A stretch of 64,000 nt of DNA from positions 1-64,000 of the forward strand of contig NZ_FNCN01000003.1 in the NCBI RefSeq assembly GCF_900100605.1. The letters are read 5' to 3'. Source of the DNA: Sinosporangium album. GTDB lineage: Bacteria; Actinomycetota; Actinomycetes; Streptosporangiales; Streptosporangiaceae. The translations under genes and the position numbers were made by a program. Shown in pieces: positions 51,520 to 64,000 of this stretch. Within the stretch, counting starts at the first letter, position 1. Each line of letters starts with the position of its first letter. The notes under the pieces were generated by a model, which was not told the origin of the DNA, did not search any database, and saw only the letters and a list, made by a program, of their open reading frames with translations.

Positions 51520-51554
51520 GCAATCGTTTGCTGTTCTATGTCGCAAACGTTTGC
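51520..51554 (-). promoter_or_regulatory. Two LacI-type operators before the oxidoreductase
   Basis: GCAATCGTTTGC (51520-51531) and the perfect palindrome GCAAACGTTTGC (51543-51554) share the GCAA-N4-TTGC pattern of the sites upstream of the MFS/lacI operon. Confidence 0.8.
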
Positions 51555-51604
51555 AGACGTCCGTGGGCCATGTCAACCATTCATGCGGGCTGCTCGAAAG
51601 CCGC

Positions 51605-53404
51605 TCAGTTCTCCGATGCGCCGTGCCACGACCGCCACAGCGCCGCATAGGAGCCGCCGGCCCGGACCAGCTCGTCGTGGGAGCCGAGCTCCACGACCCG
51701 GCCCCGCTCCATGACGGCGATGCGGTCGGCGTCGTGCGCGGTCTGGAGGCGATGGGCGATCGCCACCACCGTGCGGCCCTTCACCAGAGCCGACAGGGAG
51801 CGCTCGACCCGCCGCGCCGTCTGCGACGCGAGCAGCGACGTCGCCTCGTCCAAGACGAGGACGTGCGGATCGGCGAGCGCCAGCCGTACGAGTGCGAGCT
51901 GCTGCGCCTGCGCGGGGGACAGGTCCAGCCCGCCCGAGCCCACCGGGGTGGCCAGGCCGATGTCGGCCGCCCAGTCCCAGGCGTCCAGGGCACGCAGGGC
52001 CGCCTCAAGCTCGGCCCGGTTCGCGTCGGGCCTCGCCATGAGGAGGTTCTCCGCCAGCGTCGCGCTGAAGACGTGGTGTTCCTGGGTGACGAGCGCGACG
52101 CGGCGGCGCAGCTCGGAGAGGGGAAGGCCGGCGGTGGGCAGGCCGTCGAGGGCGATCGAGCCCACCCGAGGCTCGTAGATCCCGGCCAGCAGGCGGCCGA
52201 CGGTGGACTTGCCCGCGCCGGACGGCCCGACGATCGCCAGCCGTTCACCCCGGTGGATCTCCAGGTCGAGGTCGCGGACCACGTCGTGGTCGTCGTGGTA
52301 GGCGAAGCTCACGCTCTTGAACGTGACATGGCCGATGTCCCTGGAGGGGGGCCGGGCCGCCGACGGCCGTGAAGGCGCGGGCGCCGCGTCCGCACCGACC
52401 CCCGCGTCCGGGTCCGCGGAAGCACCGCGGACGCCGATCAGGCGCGCGAGGGCCGCGCCGCTGAGCTGGAGCTCGTTCAGCCAGTAGAGCAGGACGTCGA
52501 CCGGGCCGACGAGCTGCAGCGCGTACAGCGCTCCCGTCGTCACGGCGGCCAGGGACACCAGCCCGTCGAGGTAGAGCAGTCCGCCGATGACCAGCACCGC
52601 CACCACGGGAAGCGCGTAGGACAGGTCGGAGATCGGCAGGAACACCGTGCGGAGCCCGAGCGTGTAGCGTTCGGCGCTGTAGGCCGAGGCGATGTCGTGG
52701 TCGGCCCGCTCCGCCCGCCGCCGCGCGATGCCGAGCGCCTCCACGGTGCGGGCTCCCTCGACCGTCTGCGTGAGCCCCTCGGCCAGGTCGGCGTAGGCCG
52801 CGTTCTGCCGCACATAGCCGGCGTGCGCGCGCGTGAGATACCACCGCGCGGCCAACCACAGCACGGGCACCGCCGACAGGCACGGCAGCAGCAGGAGCGG
52901 ATCGGTCAGCAGGACCGCGCCGACGATCATCACGATCGTGGTCACCGCGAGCATCGCGTCGGGCACGGCCTGCCGTACGGCGTTGGCCAGCAGACCCACG
53001 TCGCGCGTCGTGCGCGCCACCACCTCGCCGGTTCCCGCGCGTTCCACCGTCGCGAGCGGCATGGCCAGCACGTCGTCGACGAACCGCTCCCGCAGCTCGG
53101 CGAGCACCTGCTCGCCGAGCCGTGCCGACAGGTAGATGGCGACCCCGCTCAGGAACGCCTGCCCCAAGACGAACATCACGGCCAGCGCGATCACGGTCTC
53201 GACGTCGGCGGTGCCCCGGGGGATCCTCTCGATGAGGTCGCCGAGCAGCAGCGGCATGGCGAGACCGCAGATCGCGCCGGCCGCGTGCACCGCCACGGCC
53301 AACGCGAGCGCGCGAGGATGCCCCCGGGCCAGGCGCCTGGCGTAGGCGCGGACCTCTGCGGCGGACGACACAGGTAATCTGTCCACTCGCGCACCGACCT
53401 CCAT
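51605..53404 (-). CDS. ABC exporter half-transporter with intact Walker A, degenerate signature
   Basis: This 599-aa type IV ABC exporter has a six-helix membrane domain (about 25-315), an Ala/Pro linker with ASADPDAGVGADAAPAP, and a nucleotide-binding domain (about 355-590). Walker A GPSGAGKST, Q-loop VTQEHHVF, Walker B HVLVLDEATS and H-loop AIAHRL are intact, but the signature is LSPAQ instead of LSGGQ. It pairs with the upstream gene (15-bp gap), whose defects are the mirror image. The exported substrate is unknown; proximity to iron uptake makes a siderophore possible. The ATG at 53404 has a weak RBS. Confidence 0.92.
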   Translation of the reverse strand: MEVGARVDRLPVSSAAEVRAYARRLARGHPRALALAVAVHAAGAICGLAMPLLLGDLIERIPRGTADVETVIALAVMFVLGQAFLSGVAIYLSARLGEQVLAELRERFVDDVLAMPLATVERAGTGEVVARTTRDVGLLANAVRQAVPDAMLAVTTIVMIVGAVLLTDPLLLLPCLSAVPVLWLAARWYLTRAHAGYVRQNAAYADLAEGLTQTVEGARTVEALGIARRRAERADHDIASAYSAERYTLGLRTVFLPISDLSYALPVVAVLVIGGLLYLDGLVSLAAVTTGALYALQLVGPVDVLLYWLNELQLSGAALARLIGVRGASADPDAGVGADAAPAPSRPSAARPPSRDIGHVTFKSVSFAYHDDHDVVRDLDLEIHRGERLAIVGPSGAGKSTVGRLLAGIYEPRVGSIALDGLPTAGLPLSELRRRVALVTQEHHVFSATLAENLLMARPDANRAELEAALRALDAWDWAADIGLATPVGSGGLDLSPAQAQQLALVRLALADPHVLVLDEATSLLASQTARRVERSLSALVKGRTVVAIAHRLQTAHDADRIAVMERGRVVELGSHDELVRAGGSYAALWRSWHGASEN

Positions 53405-53419
53405 GATGTGCTGCGGCGC

Positions 53420-55216
53420 TCAGGCCGCATTCTCTTCCCTCGCGACCACCGCGCGGTAGCGGCGGTCGTCGAGTAGTGCCGCGTGCGTGCCCTCGGCGAC
53501 GACGCGTCCACGTTCGACGAACGCGACGCTGTCGGCGCGGCCCAGCATGACAGGGCTTGTCGTGAACACCAGAGTCGTGCGCCCCCGGCGGCGCGCCGTG
53601 AGGCGGGCCGCGATGCGCTCCTCGGTGTGCGCGTCGACCGCGCTCGTCGGCTCGACGAGGATCAGCACCTCCGGGTCGACGGTGAGCGCCCGGGCCAGTC
53701 GCAGGCGCTGGAGCTGCCCGCCCGACAGCTCGTGCCCCGAGCCGCGGATAACGGTGTCCAGGCCGTGTGGCAGCCCATCGACGATGTCGCGCGCCGCGGC
53801 CGTGTCGAGCGCCTCCATCAGCAGGGCCGTGTCACTCGCGCCGCTCGCGCCGGCCGCGTCGGCCGTGCCGCTCGCCTCGCTCGGGTCGCTCGTGTCGGCT
53901 GTGGTGCGGAGCTCGGTGCGCAGCGGGCCGGAGAACAGGCGGGCGTCGTTGTCCACGACGAGGACGCGCCGGCGCACCTCGTCGCGGGGGAGGTCGCGGA
54001 GGGGGCTCGTGCCGTACGTGACGCCGTCGCCGGCGTAGCCCCCGAGCCGGTCGGCGAGCACGGAGGCGTCGCAGGGGGAGGCGCACGCCACGGCGGTGAA
54101 GCGGCCGGGCGGGGCGGTGAGGGCGGACACAGGGTCGGTGAGGGGACCGGGTGCGGCCGGCCAGGTGGAGCGCGGCGGTTCCGCGGCCTCGCGCCCCTCG
54201 GGCAGGGACAGGATGCGCGCGATGCGGCCCGCGGCGACGTAACCGGCGGTCAGGCTGTGCGCCGACGACGACATCCGGCGCATCGCGAGCGCCAGGTAGG
54301 CGGTGTAGCCGTAGAAGGTGACGAGTTCGCCGACGCTCAAGGTGCCCGCGACCACGTAGCGGGCGCCGAGCCAGATGACGATGACGAGCATGAGGCCGGG
54401 CAGCAGGGATGTCACCGTCGTGAGGGCCGCCTCGACCCGCGCGACACGCAGCGCTGCCGCGCGGACTTGTTGGGACTTCTCCTGATAGCGGGTGGAGAAC
54501 TGCTCCTCGCCGCCGATCCCGCGCAGCACCCGCAGGCCGCTCGCGATGTCGACCGCGCGGCCCGTCAGCTCGCCCTGCAGGTCGCGCACCCGGTGTTTTC
54601 GGCGGTGCAAAGGGCGCACCAGCAGCCCGGTCACCCACAGCATCAGCGGCACGCCGAGCAGCACCACCAGCCCGAGCCGCCAGGAGGTCGAGATCATGAT
54701 GGCGGCGACCGCCGCGATCACCGCCGCCGACCCCGCGGCCCGCCCCACCACGTCGAACGCTCGGCCGAGCGCGCCGATGTCGTCGGTGGCGACGCCGACG
54801 ACCTCCCCGGTCGGGACCTGCCGCCGCAGCGAGGCGCCGAGCGCGGAGCTCTTCCCGGTCACGAGCTGCGTCGAACGGAACGACGCGCCGAGGGAGGCGG
54901 TGAGCGCCCAGCGGTCCTGCGCAATGCTCGCCGCGGCCTGTACGGCGGCGAGGCCGAGCAGGGCCGCGCCCCACAGCAGCAGCGCCCCCCGGTCGCGGGC
55001 GATCAGGCCGTGGTCGAGCGCCCGGCCGATCGCGGCGGGCATCAGCGCCTGGCAGACCATGAACAGAATGCCGAACGCCACGCTGAACAGGATCGGCACC
55101 CGGAGGCCGGTGGTCAACCAGACCAGGTAACGAAGCGGGGAACGACAATCTGGAGCCCCGGGGTCGGGCTCTGGAAGCAGCCGCATGAGGCGCGATGTTA
55201 GCCCCACACCCCGCAT
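53420..55216 (-). CDS. ABC exporter half-transporter with degenerate Walker A, intact signature
   Basis: This 598-aa half-transporter has six membrane helices (about 30-310) and an unusual ATPase domain. The Walker A position reads ACASPCDASVL (no GKS/T), Walker B is LILVEPTSAVD (VEPT for DEPT), and the switch His is missing (FTTSPVML). The signature LSGGQLQRLRLARAL is canonical. An insertion rich in Ser/Ala/Asp (TADTSDPSEASGTADAAGAS) lies before it. It therefore completes the one competent ATP site of a heterodimer with the downstream gene. Start 55216; an ATG at 55186 (MRLLPEPDP) is an alternative. Confidence 0.92.
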   Translation of the reverse strand: MRGVGLTSRLMRLLPEPDPGAPDCRSPLRYLVWLTTGLRVPILFSVAFGILFMVCQALMPAAIGRALDHGLIARDRGALLLWGAALLGLAAVQAAASIAQDRWALTASLGASFRSTQLVTGKSSALGASLRRQVPTGEVVGVATDDIGALGRAFDVVGRAAGSAAVIAAVAAIMISTSWRLGLVVLLGVPLMLWVTGLLVRPLHRRKHRVRDLQGELTGRAVDIASGLRVLRGIGGEEQFSTRYQEKSQQVRAAALRVARVEAALTTVTSLLPGLMLVIVIWLGARYVVAGTLSVGELVTFYGYTAYLALAMRRMSSSAHSLTAGYVAAGRIARILSLPEGREAAEPPRSTWPAAPGPLTDPVSALTAPPGRFTAVACASPCDASVLADRLGGYAGDGVTYGTSPLRDLPRDEVRRRVLVVDNDARLFSGPLRTELRTTADTSDPSEASGTADAAGASGASDTALLMEALDTAAARDIVDGLPHGLDTVIRGSGHELSGGQLQRLRLARALTVDPEVLILVEPTSAVDAHTEERIAARLTARRRGRTTLVFTTSPVMLGRADSVAFVERGRVVAEGTHAALLDDRRYRAVVAREENAA

Positions 55217-55234
55217 GGTTCACCTGGTTTCCGA

Positions 55235-55268
55235 CATGCGTGAAGACCTGCCGTCAAAGTCACGCATG
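55235..55268. promoter_or_regulatory. Inverted repeat upstream of the ABC exporter pair
   Basis: CATGCGTGA and TCACGCATG form a perfect 9-bp inverted repeat with a 16-base centre, 19-52 bases before the exporter start. A minus-strand TTGACG lies inside it (55252-55257). It is a candidate operator and promoter. Confidence 0.55.
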
Positions 55269-55269
55269 A

Positions 55270-55303
55270 GGCCCGGGGCGGTGCCGGCCCACCGCCCCGG
55301 GCC
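55270..55303 (-). terminator. Terminator hairpin of the encapsulin operon
   Basis: A perfect 14-bp stem (GGCCCGGGGCGGTG with CACCGCCCCGGGCC) and a six-base loop lie 17 bases after the last encapsulin gene on the minus strand. Confidence 0.85.
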
Positions 55304-55319
55304 CGTTCTTGCGCCGCCC

Positions 55320-56723
55320 CTACCGGGTGACGTCCACGTCCGTGAGCACGCCGAGCGCGTCGGGCACGAGGACGGCCGCCGACTGGTAGGCGCTGACCAG
55401 GTAGGAGGTGATCCCCTTGTCGTCCACCTTCATGAACCTGACCGACACGCCCTGCTCGTACTCGTCGGGCAGGTCCGCGCCGCGAAGACCGATCACGCCC
55501 TGGTCCTCCTCACCGGTCCGCATCACCATGATCGAGGTGAGACCGCGCTCGCTGACCGGGATCTTGTCGCAGGGAAGGATCGGAACCCCGCGCCAGGCGG
55601 TGACCCTCGTCCCCTCGAACTCGGTGGAGTCCGGATAGAGGCCGTAGGCGTTGCACTGGCGGGCGAACGCGGCGATCGCCCGAGGATGGGCCACGAAGAA
55701 CCGGGACTTGCGCCTCCGGCAGAGCAGCTCGTCGAGATCGTCGGGGGTCGGAGGACCGGATCTCGTGGTGATGCGCTGCCTGAGGTCGGCGTTGTGGAGC
55801 AGGCCGAAGTCGCGGTTGTTGACGATCTCGAACTCTTGCCGTTCGCGCAGCGCCTCGATGGTGAGCCGGAGCTGCTGCTCGGTCTGGTCCATCGGCTCGC
55901 CGTACAGGTCGGCGACCCTGGTGTGGACACGCAGAACCGTCTGTACGGCGCCGAGCGCGTATTCCCTGGGCTTCAGCTCGTAGTCCACGAACGTGCCCGG
56001 CAGCACCGCCTCCCCGACGTGGCCCGCCGACAGCGCGATCTCCGCCTCGCCGTGCTTGTTCTGGGCCGCTCCGCCGCCCGCCGCACCCCGCCGGAGGTGG
56101 TCCGCCAGGGACGGCGAACGGTCGAGAAGCTCGCGATACGCCGCCGCGGGCAGGCTCAGCAGAGTGCACGCCGTCAGTGCCGTCGCCGTGAACTCCCACC
56201 TGCCCGGCTCGTCGGCGGCCTGGAGCACCCGGGCACCGAGATGCTCGCCCTCGGACAGGACGCCGAGGTGCCGGGCCCGGCCGTACTCGCCCGCCGCGGT
56301 GACGCCGACCCGCCCGTGAGCGATGAGGAGCACCTGGTCGGCGGGGGAGTCTTCGGCGGCGATTACCTGGCCGGCGCGGCGTTCCAGCCGTACGAACCTC
56401 TCGGCCAGCGCCGTGAGCACCCCGAGGTCGTCGAACCCCCGCAGAGCGGGCAGCTCGCTCAGCGTCGGCGGCACGACGCCGACCCCGGGCGCGGTGGAGG
56501 AGAAGGCCACCAGGCCCGAGCCCCGGTTGTAGGTCAGGCGGCGGTTCACGCGGTAGGTCCCGCCGGGCACCCGCACCCAGGGCAGAGCCTGGAGCAGGTG
56601 CCTGCCGGTGATCCCCTGCGTCTGCGGCACCGACTTGGTGGTCGTCGCGAGGTTGCGCGCGGCGGCCGTGTCGAGGCTGAGCGGCGTACCGTTCGCTCCG
56701 CCTGCGCCGTTGGATACGGTCAC
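55320..56723 (-). CDS. Family 2B encapsulin shell protein with inserted cNMP-binding-like domain (shell 1)
   Basis: This 467-aa HK97-fold shell protein self-assembles into a protein nanocompartment. The N-arm [14 protein letters not shown] and [20 protein letters not shown] (about 20-60) precede an inserted CAP_ED-like barrel (about 95-215; [12 protein letters not shown]). The shell fold resumes with [40 protein letters not shown] and [15 protein letters not shown] and ends [10 protein letters not shown]. In the inserted domain the usual phosphate-binding Arg is absent. The GTG at 56723 lies four bases after the cyclase stop. It is distinct in sequence from the second shell at 59028, so mixed shells are possible. 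Confidence 0.94.
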   Translation of the reverse strand: MTVSNGAGGANGTPLSLDTAAARNLATTTKSVPQTQGITGRHLLQALPWVRVPGGTYRVNRRLTYNRGSGLVAFSSTAPGVGVVPPTLSELPALRGFDDLGVLTALAERFVRLERRAGQVIAAEDSPADQVLLIAHGRVGVTAAGEYGRARHLGVLSEGEHLGARVLQAADEPGRWEFTATALTACTLLSLPAAAYRELLDRSPSLADHLRRGAAGGGAAQNKHGEAEIALSAGHVGEAVLPGTFVDYELKPREYALGAVQTVLRVHTRVADLYGEPMDQTEQQLRLTIEALRERQEFEIVNNRDFGLLHNADLRQRITTRSGPPTPDDLDELLCRRRKSRFFVAHPRAIAAFARQCNAYGLYPDSTEFEGTRVTAWRGVPILPCDKIPVSERGLTSIMVMRTGEEDQGVIGLRGADLPDEYEQGVSVRFMKVDDKGITSYLVSAYQSAAVLVPDALGVLTDVDVTR

Positions 56724-56727
56724 GGGA

Positions 56728-60425
<3,698 letters not shown>

Positions 60426-60527
60426 GGCGAGACATACCTCTCATCGGGGGTGGAAGGTTTCTTCATCCCGTCCCTCGGCCGATCCACCGGGGTCGGGGAC
60501 GTGGGGGCTGAAGTCTGATGGGCTGGG

Positions 60528-61460
60528 TCAGCCCTCGTTGCGCAGCTCGTGGGGGAGGGAGAACGTCAGCGTCTCCTCCGTCAGCGTCACGGCCTCGGTG
60601 TCGGTGTAGCCGCGGGAGGAGAGCCAGTCCAGCAGGTCGGCGACCAGGTGCTCCGGCACGGACGCCCCGGAGCTGACCCCGACCGTCGTCACGCCCGTGA
60701 GCCACCGCTCATCGGCGTCCGCGGCGCGGTCCACGAGGTAGGCCGCGCCCGCGCCCGCGCCGAGCGCCACCTCGACCAGGCGCTGGGAGTTCGACGAGTT
60801 CGACGAGCCCACGACGATGACGAGTTCGCAGTGCGGGGCGATCCTGGCGACGGCCTCCTGCCGGTTCTGGCTGGCGTAGCAGATGTCGTCGCTCGGCGGG
60901 TCGATCAGGTTCGGGAACCGCTCGCGCAGCCGCGTCACGGCCGCCATGGTCTCGTCCACCGAGAGCGTGGTCTGCGACAGCCATCCGACCGTCGAGCCCT
61001 CGGGCAGCTCCACCTCGTCGGGCCGCGCCGGGTCCACCACGTGCATGCGCTCCGGCGCCTCGCCGAGCGTGCCCTCCACCTCTTCGTGGTCCGCGTGGCC
61101 GATCAGGATGATCTCGTGGCCCGCCTGGGCGAACCGTACGGCCTCCTTGTGGACCTTGGTGACCAGCGGGCACGTGGCGTCCACCGTCCGCAGGCCGCGC
61201 CCGTCCGCCTGGTGCTTGACCTCGGGGGAGACCCCGTGGGCGGAGAAGACGACAAGCGCCCCGTCCGGCACCTCGTCGAGCTCGTCCACGAACACCGCGC
61301 CCCGGCGGGTCAGATCGTCCACCACGTAGGTGTTGTGCACGATCTGCTTGCGCACGTACACGGGCGCCCCGTGCCGGCGCAGCGCCTCCTCTACGGTGAG
61401 AATGGCCCGGTCGACGCCCGCGCAGTATCCCCGCGGCGCCGCCAGCAGTACGCGTCCCAT
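60528..61460 (-). CDS. ispH: 4-hydroxy-3-methylbut-2-enyl diphosphate reductase
   Basis: IspH is the last enzyme of the MEP pathway, a [4Fe-4S] reductase making IPP and DMAPP. The 310-aa protein has the three cluster cysteines C13 ([10 protein letters not shown]), C97 (DATCPLV) and C194 ([10 protein letters not shown]), plus [10 protein letters not shown] and SSGASVPE substrate loops. I chose the ATG at 61460 (GGGAGG upstream, family-typical [13 protein letters not shown]); a GTG at 61520 overlapping the previous stop would add 20 residues. It lies between the polyprenyl synthase and shell 2, so precursor supply is built into the terpene operon; it is probably a second ispH in the genome (not testable here). 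Confidence 0.95.
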   Translation of the reverse strand: MGRVLLAAPRGYCAGVDRAILTVEEALRRHGAPVYVRKQIVHNTYVVDDLTRRGAVFVDELDEVPDGALVVFSAHGVSPEVKHQADGRGLRTVDATCPLVTKVHKEAVRFAQAGHEIILIGHADHEEVEGTLGEAPERMHVVDPARPDEVELPEGSTVGWLSQTTLSVDETMAAVTRLRERFPNLIDPPSDDICYASQNRQEAVARIAPHCELVIVVGSSNSSNSQRLVEVALGAGAGAAYLVDRAADADERWLTGVTTVGVSSGASVPEHLVADLLDWLSSRGYTDTEAVTLTEETLTFSLPHELRNEG

Positions 61461-61516
61461 GACCTCTGCCCTCCCTGGTATGGCCATGTCGGATCTCTTC
61501 GGACCGGTCCGGGCTG

Positions 61517-62587
61517 TCACCGGGTGCGATGCACGAGGCCGTTGGCGAGTACGGCGAGGCCGTCCTTGGCCTCCTGCGTGATCGGCGCGCTGCCGAGCAC
61601 CTGGAACGCGTTCCGCGCCCGGTCGCCGATCAGCGCCTCGACATGCGCGAGCGCCCCCGTCGACACGACGATGTCCCGCACCTCGGCGGCGCGTTCCTCG
61701 GTCAGCTCCGGGTTGCCGTGCCAGGTCTGCAGGTGGGCCTGCTCGCTCGGCGAGGCGTAACGGCGGGCGTGGGCGATCAGGACCGTGTTCTTGCCTTCGC
61801 GCAGGTCGTCGAGCACGGACTTGCCCGTCTCCCCGGCGTCGCCGAACATGCCGAGAATGTCGTCGCGCAGTTGGAACGCTTCACCGAGGGGCACGCCGAT
61901 GCGGGAGTAGGCCTCGACGAGTTCCAGGGAACCGCCGGCCAGGGCTCCGCCGATCTGGAGGGGGCGTTCGACGGTGTATTTCGCGGTTTTGAACCGCACG
62001 ACCTTCAGCGCTTGCTCGATGCTGGAGCGTTCCTGAACCTGGGTGAGGATGTCGAGGTACTGACCGATGATCACCTCGGTGCGCATCTGGTCGAACAGGG
62101 TCCGTGCCGTACGTAGCCTGCCGGGCGCGACCTCGGCCACGGCCAGCAGTTCATCGGCCCAGGCCAGCGCCAAGGTGCCCATCAAGATGCCGGCCGCGCG
62201 CCCGAACTCGGGAGCGCTCGAGCCGCCGTGCAGGGCGGCCAGGCTGTGATGCATCGTGGGGCGTCCGCGGCGCAGGTCGCTGCTGTCCATGATGTCGTCG
62301 TGGATCAGCAGGCCCGCGTGGCAGAGCTCCAGGGCCGCGCCCGCGGAGATCACCCCTTCGCTCTCCCCGCCGCCCGCGCCGCGCCAGCCCCAGTAGCAGA
62401 GGAGGGGCCGGACACGCTTGCCGCCGTGGAGCACGAAGTCACCGAGCAGCCGATAGGCGTCCGCCACCTCGGGGTCGTCCACGGGCGCGGAGTGCTCGCC
62501 CAGGAAGTCGGCGAGCCTGCGGTCGACCAGCGCCTTTATCTGTGTATCAGGCTCCACCGGTGTTGTCTGCTCGGTTTCCACGATCAT
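61517..62587 (-). CDS. Polyprenyl (farnesyl/geranylgeranyl-type) diphosphate synthase, encapsulin-associated
   Basis: This 356-aa trans-prenyltransferase condenses IPP with allylic diphosphates. It shows [12 protein letters not shown] (about 55-66), the first Asp-rich motif [20 protein letters not shown] (DDIMD 97-101), [18 protein letters not shown], and the second Asp motif [13 protein letters not shown]. By neighbourhood it should make farnesyl diphosphate for the tandem cyclase. Proteins of this type are known partners of family 2B encapsulins, but no GPTGLGT motif is visible here, so its encapsulation is uncertain. The ATG at 62587 has GAGGGG eight bases upstream. It is the first gene of the operon. 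Confidence 0.94.
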   Translation of the reverse strand: MIVETEQTTPVEPDTQIKALVDRRLADFLGEHSAPVDDPEVADAYRLLGDFVLHGGKRVRPLLCYWGWRGAGGGESEGVISAGAALELCHAGLLIHDDIMDSSDLRRGRPTMHHSLAALHGGSSAPEFGRAAGILMGTLALAWADELLAVAEVAPGRLRTARTLFDQMRTEVIIGQYLDILTQVQERSSIEQALKVVRFKTAKYTVERPLQIGGALAGGSLELVEAYSRIGVPLGEAFQLRDDILGMFGDAGETGKSVLDDLREGKNTVLIAHARRYASPSEQAHLQTWHGNPELTEERAAEVRDIVVSTGALAHVEALIGDRARNAFQVLGSAPITQEAKDGLAVLANGLVHRTR

Positions 62588-62655
62588 CGCGCGTACCCCT
62601 CATAAGACCCTTGATGCGCGGAACGCTATTGAGCGGCTACTAAAAGTAAAAGCGT

Positions 62656-62673
62656 CCATTCCGAATAGTGGAA
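62656..62673. promoter_or_regulatory. Candidate IclR-type operator upstream of the encapsulin operon
   Basis: CCATTCC and GTGGAA surround a seven-base centre, with TTCC/GGAA symmetry typical of IclR sites, 69-86 bases upstream of the polyprenyl synthase. ATCCATGGAT, a second perfect 10-bp palindrome, lies nearer the divergent iclR-like gene (about 62851-62860). The remaining ~300-bp divergent region holds no gene. Confidence 0.4.
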
Positions 62674-62899
62674 CGTTTGAACCGCGCCCGGTCTGGGGCT
62701 ACCGGACGCCCAAGCCGATAGATGGATCTTGTACGGCAAAGCCGACATGTCGCCAACCGCCGCCACCTTGGGGTGCCCATGGCCTGTAATATGGCTTGTC
62801 CGCTACTTACCGTGGACAATTCATTGCCTTGGGTAGTCATGCTTTGACAGATCCATGGATGGCGCATGCCTTCCCCAAGCCGGATAGGTGCGTAGGAGA

Positions 62900-63742
62900 A
62901 TGTCGCAGAATAGCGCTTGTCAGGAAGCAGTCCTGTCCACGCAGATAGTGCCCGTCCAGTCGCCCACCAGCCTGGAGAAAGCCATCGCCATCCTGACTTC
63001 GCTCAGTAAGGCCTCCCACCCCATGAGCCTCGCCGAGCTGTCCAGGAGCACCGGACTTCCGAAGACCACCGCGTACCGCCTCCTCGGCACCCTCTGCCGG
63101 AACGGCCTCGCCCAGCGCATCGGCATCGACTACGCCGTTGGCGACCATCTCCTCACCCTCGCCGGCCACGGCCGGCGGCCGTTCCCCGCCGCCCGCCGCA
63201 TCGTCCTACCGCACCTGGTCCGCCTTTACGAGCTGACCCGGCACACCGTCAACCTCGCCGTCGCCCGCGGCCTCGAAGCGGCCTACGTCGAACGCGTCTA
63301 CGGCCAGAGCCGCATCGACTCGCCCTCCGACGACATCGACCGCGCCCCGCTCCACTGCACCGCCACCGGCAAAGTCCTGCTCGCCTTCGACCAGGAACTC
63401 GGCCAGTCCTTCCGCCGGCACGGCAGCCGCACCCGCATGACCCGCCACACCCTCGTCACCGACACCGCCCTCGACCGCGAACTGCACCGGGTCCGCCGCC
63501 AAGGCGTCGCCTACGCCCGCGAAGAACTCGCCAAAGGCATCGCCTGCGCCGCCGCCCCCGTCTTCGGTCCCGACGGCAGAATCTGCATGTCCATCGGCGT
63601 CGCCGGCCCCGCCGGCACCCTCCACCTCCCCGAACTCGCCGCCGTCGTCCGGCGCACCGCCAACGCCCTCTCCAGCGCCGTCGGCAAACACGCCGCCCGC
63701 CAACCCACCCCCCACCTCACCCCCGCCCCCCGCCTCCTCTGA
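62900..63742 (+). CDS. IclR family transcriptional regulator
   Basis: This 280-aa regulator has an N-terminal winged HTH (about 20-80; SLEKAIAILTSLSKASHPMS, LAELSRSTGLPKTTAYRLLG) and a GAF-like IclR effector domain (about 100-265; RHTVNLAVARGLEAAYVERV, LHCTATGKVLLAF, GIACAAAPVFGPDGRICMSI). The ligand is unknown. The start is uncertain: ATG 62900 (GGAG too close), GTG 62888, or a later GTG before VPVQSPTSLEK. It is divergent from the terpene/encapsulin operon, which it may control. Confidence 0.92.
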   Translation: MSQNSACQEAVLSTQIVPVQSPTSLEKAIAILTSLSKASHPMSLAELSRSTGLPKTTAYRLLGTLCRNGLAQRIGIDYAVGDHLLTLAGHGRRPFPAARRIVLPHLVRLYELTRHTVNLAVARGLEAAYVERVYGQSRIDSPSDDIDRAPLHCTATGKVLLAFDQELGQSFRRHGSRTRMTRHTLVTDTALDRELHRVRRQGVAYAREELAKGIACAAAPVFGPDGRICMSIGVAGPAGTLHLPELAAVVRRTANALSSAVGKHAARQPTPHLTPAPRLL

Positions 63743-64000
63743 CCCCCACGACGCCGACTCAGCGGCAGGTCCGGGGCGAAGGCGGACGTGCCGTACACGA
63801 ACTCGGCGGTGAAGGTCATATCGCAGGGGGAGTTCAGGGCCCGTTAATTCGCTGGACGGGGGCGGCGGCGCCTCACTACGGTGGGCCGCATGTCCAGCCC
63901 CGAGGCGTCAAGACGCTAGCCACCGGTCCTTCGGTGGCTTTTCGCTGTGTCCAGCCGACGCGCCGCTCCATGCGAGACGGCGCCGCTCTCCGCTGTCCAC
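63743..64000. other. Right-edge non-coding stretch
   Basis: No gene with good support is present. A short minus-strand frame from 63819 (MTFTAEFVYGTSAFAPDLPL) is protein-like at its start but runs into the antisense of the IclR gene and lacks an RBS. An intrinsic hairpin is at 63918-63942. Confidence 0.4.
63918..63942 (+). terminator. Intrinsic terminator-like hairpin
   Basis: AGCCACCG-N6-CGGTGGCT is followed directly by TTT then C. It lies 176 bases after the IclR stop, so it may end that transcript or act as an attenuator for a gene beyond the window. Confidence 0.6.

Noticed and set aside
63840-63950. Possible tRNA, riboswitch or small RNA before the right-edge hairpin
   Set aside because: No cloverleaf or known riboswitch core could be built; only the terminator-like hairpin is supported.

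Overview
The window is about 70% GC and densely coded. It has many GTG and TTG starts, many ATGA/GTGA stop-start overlaps, paired ECF sigma factors and XRE/GntR regulators, and the palindrome CCGTACGG recurs throughout. This fits a sporulating high-GC actinomycete. Streptosporangiaceae (Nonomuraea, Microbispora or Sphaerisporangium-like) is my best guess, but the sequence alone does not prove it. No rRNA, tRNA or CRISPR array was recognised.

Layout. 0-8.6 kb: an amidohydrolase, a small membrane protein, an MFS transporter, an ECF sigma factor, a three-gene minus-strand unit (DUF6400-like, zinc-ribbon protein, PD-(D/E)XK nuclease), then a second ECF sigma factor overlapping an LCP-domain membrane protein. 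8.6-29.3 kb: a muropeptide (cell-wall) recycling locus. It holds AnmK, a BadF-type amino-sugar kinase, a GHL10 glycosidase, NagZ, an RpiR/MurR regulator, a serine hydrolase, MurQ, a GNAT and a five-gene peptide-type ABC importer. Two insertions interrupt it: a MerR/aldo-keto reductase pair and an amidase. Each insertion is flanked by direct duplicates of the 3' end of the gene it interrupted. 29.5-33.6 kb: four regulators or flavin proteins (WYL, PaiB-like, tandem-GntR, XRE). 33.7-41.6 kb: a defence and gene-decay region. It contains a low-GC GmrSD-type restriction gene with an alkyltransferase-like tail, a decayed IS701-type transposase, a frameshifted peptide deformylase, methyltransferase and Nudix-like remnants, and an AAA ATPase/DUF4276 pair. 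41.7-55.2 kb: TetR; a LacI-controlled transporter unit with an internally deleted binding protein; an IdeR-boxed siderophore importer; an orphan ctaD; a LacI-operator-linked oxidoreductase; and an asymmetric heterodimeric ABC exporter. 55.3-62.6 kb: a family 2B encapsulin/terpene operon. 62.9-63.7 kb: a divergent IclR regulator.

How the parts work together. The ABC importer brings in wall fragments. NagZ removes GlcNAc, AnmK and the BadF kinase phosphorylate the sugars, MurQ makes GlcNAc-6-P, and MurR probably senses MurNAc-6-P. A shared GAAAGTTAC-like motif lies upstream of several of these units. At the right end, IspH supplies C5 precursors, a polyprenyl synthase elongates them, and a geosmin-synthase-type tandem terpene cyclase carrying two copies of a GPTGLGT motif sits between two different encapsulin shell genes. 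This looks like a self-contained terpene nanocompartment and is the most striking system in the window.
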